Shown here piece after piece: positions 60,148 through 64,000 of a DNA stretch of 64,000 nt. The stretch spans positions 1-64,000 of the forward strand of contig NZ_JBFRXP010000011.1 in NCBI RefSeq assembly GCF_041146875.1, given 5' to 3'. Every line of letters begins with the position of its first letter. The first letter of the stretch is position 1. Position numbers and translations under genes: made by a program. Source of the stretch: Igneacidithiobacillus sp041146875. GTDB taxonomy: Bacteria > Pseudomonadota > Gammaproteobacteria > Acidithiobacillales > Acidithiobacillaceae. Under the pieces are notes generated by a model, which searched no databases, was not told the DNA's origin, and was given only the letters and a program-made list of their open reading frames with translations.

Positions 60148-61277
60148 AAGCACATCGTTGGGGCGCTATTGCCCTGTTTCTGGCCTTGCCCTTGTTTCTG
60201 TCCGCCTGCCAAAAGGCCGAGCGGAGCGGGCCAGCGCCGGTACAGGTTACCCTGGTCCAACCCAAGGCCCAGGATATGATCCATTACGAAAGCTTTTTGG
60301 GCACGGTGACGCCCTTGCAGACCGTCAATATCGTGCCGCAGACCTCGGGACAGTTGGCTAGCCTGTCCTTTACCCAGGGGGGCATGGTCCAGCAGGGGCA
60401 GACCCTGTTCACCATCAATCCGGCGCAAGCCGCCGCGACTCTGGCGCAAGCGCGGGCAAATCTAGCCTCGGCACGCGCAACGGCGCATTACAACCAGACC
60501 TTGGTTGAGCAAGACCAGCCTCTGGTTGAAAAGGATTTTATTACCAAACAGAGCTACGCGCAGGCGGTCTCCCAGGCGCAGGCGAGCCAGGCGCAAGTGG
60601 CCGCCGACGCCGCAGCTGTGCAGCAGGCACAGATCACCTTGGGCTACACCCGCATCACCGCACCCATCAGTGGGCGCATCGGCATGGCCTTGGTCAAACC
60701 CGGCAACCTGGTGGTGGCGAACCAAACGCAACTGGCGACGATCAACCAAATCAGCCCCATCGGCATAAACTTTCAGATCCCACAGAGTCTGCTTGGCGCT
60801 GCACGCATGGCCAAGGAACAGGCCTGGAAGCTGATGGTCGATGATGAGAAGCAGGGCAAGAGCTTGGATACGGCCATTCTGCACATCATCGACAACAGCG
60901 TCAGCGCCACGACAGCCACGGTGAGCGTGCAGGCGCAGGCCGACAACGCTGGCGCTGGCCTGTGGCCGGGAGAATTTGTCGAGGTTCGTCTGCCAGTGCA
61001 GCAGGTCAAGCAGGCTTTGACCCTGCCAGTGGCGGCGGTGCAGCAGGGTAGCAACGGCAACTTCGTGTATCAGGCACCCAAAGGCGTAGTACAGGCGACC
61101 CCCGTGCAGGTGCTCTGGGAAGATGGCCAAACGGCCGTAATTTCCGGTCTGCCGGTGGATGCGCAGGTGATCGATCCGGTGCCGGCGCGGGTTTATGCCG
61201 GGGTTCATGTCTTTTTGCCGGGCCAGAAGGCGCCTGCTAGGACGGAGCACGGTCACCGGCATGCGGGTGGCGCATGA
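60144..61277 (+). CDS. RND efflux periplasmic adaptor (membrane-fusion protein)
   Basis: 377 residues with a TTG start overlapping the stop of the outer-membrane gene. A lipobox (FLSAC, Cys near residue 22) indicates a lipoprotein. A biotinyl-lipoyl-like domain (VNIVPQTSGQLASLSF, GGMVQQGQTLFTIN), a helical hairpin (about 95-155) and a beta-barrel region (GYTRITAPISGRIGMALV) follow in the AcrA order. It links the RND pump to the TolC-like channel. A His-containing tail (EHGHRHAGGA) might bind metal, but drug versus metal specificity cannot be decided. Confidence 0.92.
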   Translation: MKAHRWGAIALFLALPLFLSACQKAERSGPAPVQVTLVQPKAQDMIHYESFLGTVTPLQTVNIVPQTSGQLASLSFTQGGMVQQGQTLFTINPAQAAATLAQARANLASARATAHYNQTLVEQDQPLVEKDFITKQSYAQAVSQAQASQAQVAADAAAVQQAQITLGYTRITAPISGRIGMALVKPGNLVVANQTQLATINQISPIGINFQIPQSLLGAARMAKEQAWKLMVDDEKQGKSLDTAILHIIDNSVSATTATVSVQAQADNAGAGLWPGEFVEVRLPVQQVKQALTLPVAAVQQGSNGNFVYQAPKGVVQATPVQVLWEDGQTAVISGLPVDAQVIDPVPARVYAGVHVFLPGQKAPARTEHGHRHAGGA

Positions 61278-64000
61278 ATATTTCGGCGTTGTTCATTCGC
61301 CGGCGGGTGATGACCATCATCCTTAGCCTCGCTTTGGTCATCTATGGGATTTTCGCCTTTCAGAGCCTGCCGGTGGCCATGCTCCCCAGCGTTGATTTTC
61401 CTACGGTTCTGGTTTCCGCTAGTTTACCTGGAGCCAGCCCCCAGACCATGGCGAGCAGCGTAGCGACGCCGTTGGAGAAGCAATTTTCCAGTATTCCCGG
61501 TCTGTCAGCGATGAGCTCCACCAGTAGCGTCGGCTCCACGCGAATCATTCTGCAGTTCGATCTCAGTCAGAACATCGACGTGGCCACGCAAAACGTAGAA
61601 AACGCCGTTACCCAGGCGCAGCACCTTCTCCCGCCGGGTATGCCCAGCCTGCCCTTCGTCAAGCAGATGAATCCGTCGGCGGCACCCGTTGAATTCATCG
61701 CCCTGACGGCGCCCGATATGCCCATCTACAAACTTAATGCCTACGCGGTGGATAAGGTAGTGCCCGCCATTTCCGGCATTTCGGGGGTGGCCCAGGTACA
61801 GATCTTTGGCGAGCAGAACTATGCCGTGCGCATCCATGCCAATCCCTTCGCCCTCCAGGCCCATGGACTTTCCCTGCAGGCCCTGGATCAGGCGGTGGGC
61901 AGTCATAACGTCAATCTGCCCCAAGGTACCCTGCTGGGGACGGCGCGCAATTATGCGGTCAATGTGCACGGCCAGCTCAACGATGCCCAGGACTTCCGCA
62001 ATATGCCGGTGATGCAGAGCGGCGGGACGGTAGTCCCCCTGGCGGACGTGGCGACGGTCAACAATGGGGTGGATAATGACCAGATTGCCAGTTGGCTGGG
62101 CGGGCACCGCGCCTTGATTTTGGCGGTAGTGCGGCAGCCCAGCGCCGACACCGTGGCGATCTCCGACGCTATCCAGAAACGCCTGCCCAGTTTCACCGCC
62201 GGCCTGCCCGGTGGCGCCAAGCTGCAGATCATTTACGACAAGGCCGACTACATTCGCGCGGCGGTGCAAGAGGTGGAATACACCTTGCTCCTGGCCTCGC
62301 TGTTGGTGGCCGGGGTGCTTTGGCTCTTCCTGCGTCGGGGCAGCCCTACCCTCATTGGTGCCCTGGCGATCCCCACCTCCATCCTTGGTACCTTTGCGGT
62401 CATCTCCTACCTGGGCTACACCCTCAATACCCTGACCTTGCTGGCCCTGACCCTGTCCGTGGGTTTTGTGGTGGACGATGCGGTGGTCATGCTGGAGAAC
62501 ATTGCCCGTCACGAGGAGCGTGGCGAAGAACCGGAACAGGCGGCCTACGCCGGCAGTTCGGAGATTGGCTTTACGGTCTTGTCCATGACCCTCTCCCTGG
62601 CGGTGGTGTTTTTGCCCTTCCTGATCATGGGGGGGATCATCGGGCGCCTGTTCCGCGAATTTGGCGTTACCATTGCCGTGGTGATCCTGCTCTCGGGTCT
62701 GGTGTCCCTGACCTTGACCCCCATGCTCTGTGCCCGCTACTTGCAGGTGAAGCACGAAGCGCCGAGTCGTTTTGAACGCGGCTTTGCCCGTCTGCGTGCC
62801 TGGTATGGGCGCAGCTTGCGGAAAAGCCTGGAGCATCGGGGCTGGATCTACCTGGGGGCAGGCTTGAGCCTGCTGGGGATGATCGGGCTCTTTATGATCC
62901 TGCCCAAGGGCTTCATCCCTAGCGAAGACAGCGGCATGATCATGGGCAACCTCCAGTATCCCCAAGGGATTTCCTTTGCCCAATTGGAAACCCTGCAGGA
63001 GCGAGTGGCGGCAGCAGTGGAGAAAAATCCCGCCATTGCGTCGGTGATGTCCAGTGCTGGGCAGGGGGCAGGCGCCTTTGGTTCGGCCAATACCGGACGG
63101 CTCATCATCCGCCTCAAGCCTTTGGGTGATCGGGCCAGTGGCGATACGGTCATTGCCCAGTTGCGGCGCACCGTAGCAAACTTTCCGGGGGTAGAGGCGA
63201 GTTTTATGCTGCCGCCCGCCATCCAGATGGGCCCCATCTCTTCGCAGTCCAATTACCAGTACACACTGCAAAGTGAAGACCAAGCGACTCTTGATGCGGC
63301 AGTGCCGAAACTGGTTGCAGAGCTGCGCAAGGTGCAGGGTTTGCAAGCGGTGAACAGTGATCTACAGGTGGCCAACCCGCAAATTGATGTCCGCGTGCTG
63401 CATCGCCGAGCGCAAGCCTTAGGAGTTACTCCGCAGTCCATCGAACAGGCACTGAACTTTGCCTTTGGCGGAACGCAAGTCGGGACGATTTATGCCTCCA
63501 CCAACCAGTACGAGGTCATCCTCGATCTGGCGCGACGCTTTCAGGAGAATATTGGCGCCTTGGGGGCTATTACCCTGCCGGGCACGGCAGGTCTTGTGCC
63601 GCTCTCGGCAGTGGCGAATTTCGGCTATGGTGTTGGCCCCTTGAGCATCAGCCACTATGACGGTATTCCCAGCGTGACGATATCTTTCAATCTGGCCCAG
63701 GGAACCTCCATAGGGCAAGCGACCCAAGCGGTACAGAAGATCGCTGCCCAGGTCCTGCCGGCGGGTGTGCAAGGAAGTTTTGGTGGTTCCGCCCAGGCCT
63801 TCCAGCAGTCCAACAGTTCTCTGCCCCTGCTGCTCCTGGCCACCATTGCCCTCATTTACGCCATCCTTGCCATTCTGTATGAGGACTTCATCCACCCCCT
63901 GACCATCCTCACCGCCCTGCCCCTGGCCGGTTTTGGGGCGCTGTTGGCGCTCTGGATTTTTCATCAGGAACTGGATTTGTTCAGCTTTGTGGGCATCATC
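61274..64000 (+). CDS. RND efflux permease (MdtB/MdtC-like), partial at window end
   Basis: 909 codons are present without a stop; the gene runs past the edge and about 100-130 residues are missing. It begins MNISALFIRRRVMTIILSLA, with an inner-membrane first helix, then FPTVLVSASLPGASPQTMAS of the first periplasmic loop. The proton-relay helix 4 motif is GFVVDDAVVMLENIARH, with two Asp, as in AcrB-type hydrophobe/amphiphile exporters and MdtBC. Heavy-metal exporters usually differ there. The start overlaps the stop of the adaptor gene. Substrate unknown. Confidence 0.93.
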   Translation, partial: MNISALFIRRRVMTIILSLALVIYGIFAFQSLPVAMLPSVDFPTVLVSASLPGASPQTMASSVATPLEKQFSSIPGLSAMSSTSSVGSTRIILQFDLSQNIDVATQNVENAVTQAQHLLPPGMPSLPFVKQMNPSAAPVEFIALTAPDMPIYKLNAYAVDKVVPAISGISGVAQVQIFGEQNYAVRIHANPFALQAHGLSLQALDQAVGSHNVNLPQGTLLGTARNYAVNVHGQLNDAQDFRNMPVMQSGGTVVPLADVATVNNGVDNDQIASWLGGHRALILAVVRQPSADTVAISDAIQKRLPSFTAGLPGGAKLQIIYDKADYIRAAVQEVEYTLLLASLLVAGVLWLFLRRGSPTLIGALAIPTSILGTFAVISYLGYTLNTLTLLALTLSVGFVVDDAVVMLENIARHEERGEEPEQAAYAGSSEIGFTVLSMTLSLAVVFLPFLIMGGIIGRLFREFGVTIAVVILLSGLVSLTLTPMLCARYLQVKHEAPSRFERGFARLRAWYGRSLRKSLEHRGWIYLGAGLSLLGMIGLFMILPKGFIPSEDSGMIMGNLQYPQGISFAQLETLQERVAAAVEKNPAIASVMSSAGQGAGAFGSANTGRLIIRLKPLGDRASGDTVIAQLRRTVANFPGVEASFMLPPAIQMGPISSQSNYQYTLQSEDQATLDAAVPKLVAELRKVQGLQAVNSDLQVANPQIDVRVLHRRAQALGVTPQSIEQALNFAFGGTQVGTIYASTNQYEVILDLARRFQENIGALGAITLPGTAGLVPLSAVANFGYGVGPLSISHYDGIPSVTISFNLAQGTSIGQATQAVQKIAAQVLPAGVQGSFGGSAQAFQQSNSSLPLLLLATIALIYAILAILYEDFIHPLTILTALPLAGFGALLALWIFHQELDLFSFVGII

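Noticed and set aside
61505..63346. A 613-codon open frame on the minus strand opposite the RND permease gene
   Set aside because: It is rich in His, Gln, Gly and Asp in a way expected from the complement of GC-rich membrane-protein codons, matches no family I know, and lies wholly opposite a clear RND gene.
1..64000. tRNA, rRNA or CRISPR arrays
   Set aside because: I looked for T-loop patterns, rRNA cores and regularly spaced repeats on both strands and saw none that held up.

Overview
The window looks like origin-proximal chromosome of a sulfur-oxidising acidophile of the Acidithiobacillia (Acidithiobacillus / Fervidacidithiobacillus type). The main evidence is a tetrathionate hydrolase gene followed by doxD (thiosulfate:quinone oxidoreductase) beside a two-component system of the RsrRS kind. 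This sits among gammaproteobacterial-style housekeeping blocks: lysM-dprA-smg-topA, def-fmt-rsmB-ntrYX, mnmG-rsmG-parAB, atpIBEFHAGDC and glmUS. The species cannot be fixed from the sequence alone. There are no rRNA genes, tRNA genes or CRISPR arrays that I can see.

Layout. 1-1.3 kb (minus): a decaying ribose locus, with a truncated rbsB and an rbsK that lacks a normal start codon. 1.5-4.6 kb (minus): two overlapping MutS-like ATPase genes. 5.0-7.6 kb (plus): tetH-doxD behind an AT-rich, repeat-rich promoter; doxD carries an 11-G run. 7.6-9.9 kb (minus): the convergent rsrS-rsrR pair; rsrS has an in-frame insertion of about 275 bp between its phospho-acceptor histidine and its second dimerisation helix. 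10.1-17.3 kb (plus): glpD, glpK, a glpF'-dhaK fusion, dhaL and a very long dhaM. 17.4-24.6 kb (minus): minE-minD-minC, ferredoxin, topA, smg, dprA and a LysM protein. 24.7-31.5 kb (plus): def-fmt-rsmB-ntrY-ntrX-moaB with overlapping ends. 31.7-32.3 kb: a toxin-antitoxin pair. 32.5-46.9 kb (plus): mnmG, rsmG, parA, parB, the complete F1Fo ATP synthase operon, glmU and glmS. 47-52.5 kb (plus): a DsrE-family protein, a GAF-GGDEF-EAL protein, a SIMPL-domain protein and an HDOD-GGDEF protein. 52.5-64 kb: a CbpA-type J protein, uvrD, a small membrane protein, a Spy/CpxP-OmpR-EnvZ-like operon (minus) and a divergent TolC-MFP-RND efflux operon (plus) whose RND gene runs off the end.

How the parts work together. 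DoxD would oxidise thiosulfate to tetrathionate and TetH would hydrolyse it, probably under the adjacent two-component system. The glp/dha cluster is a complete route from glycerol and dihydroxyacetone to DHAP, except that the glycerol channel gene has been fused out of existence. The DhaM protein carries its own HPr and full Enzyme I, so it could draw phosphate directly from PEP. ParA, ParB and three parS-like palindromes (17.4, 19.2 and 34.3 kb) mark a chromosome-segregation zone, and one palindrome overlaps the minC start codon.

Most notable: the glpF'-dhaK fusion, the insertion in the sensor kinase, the parS-like sites in the min region, the paired MutS-like ATPases with an Asn in Walker B, and the G11 tract in doxD. 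I found no convincing wholly new multi-gene system; the fusion and the MutS-like pair are the nearest candidates.
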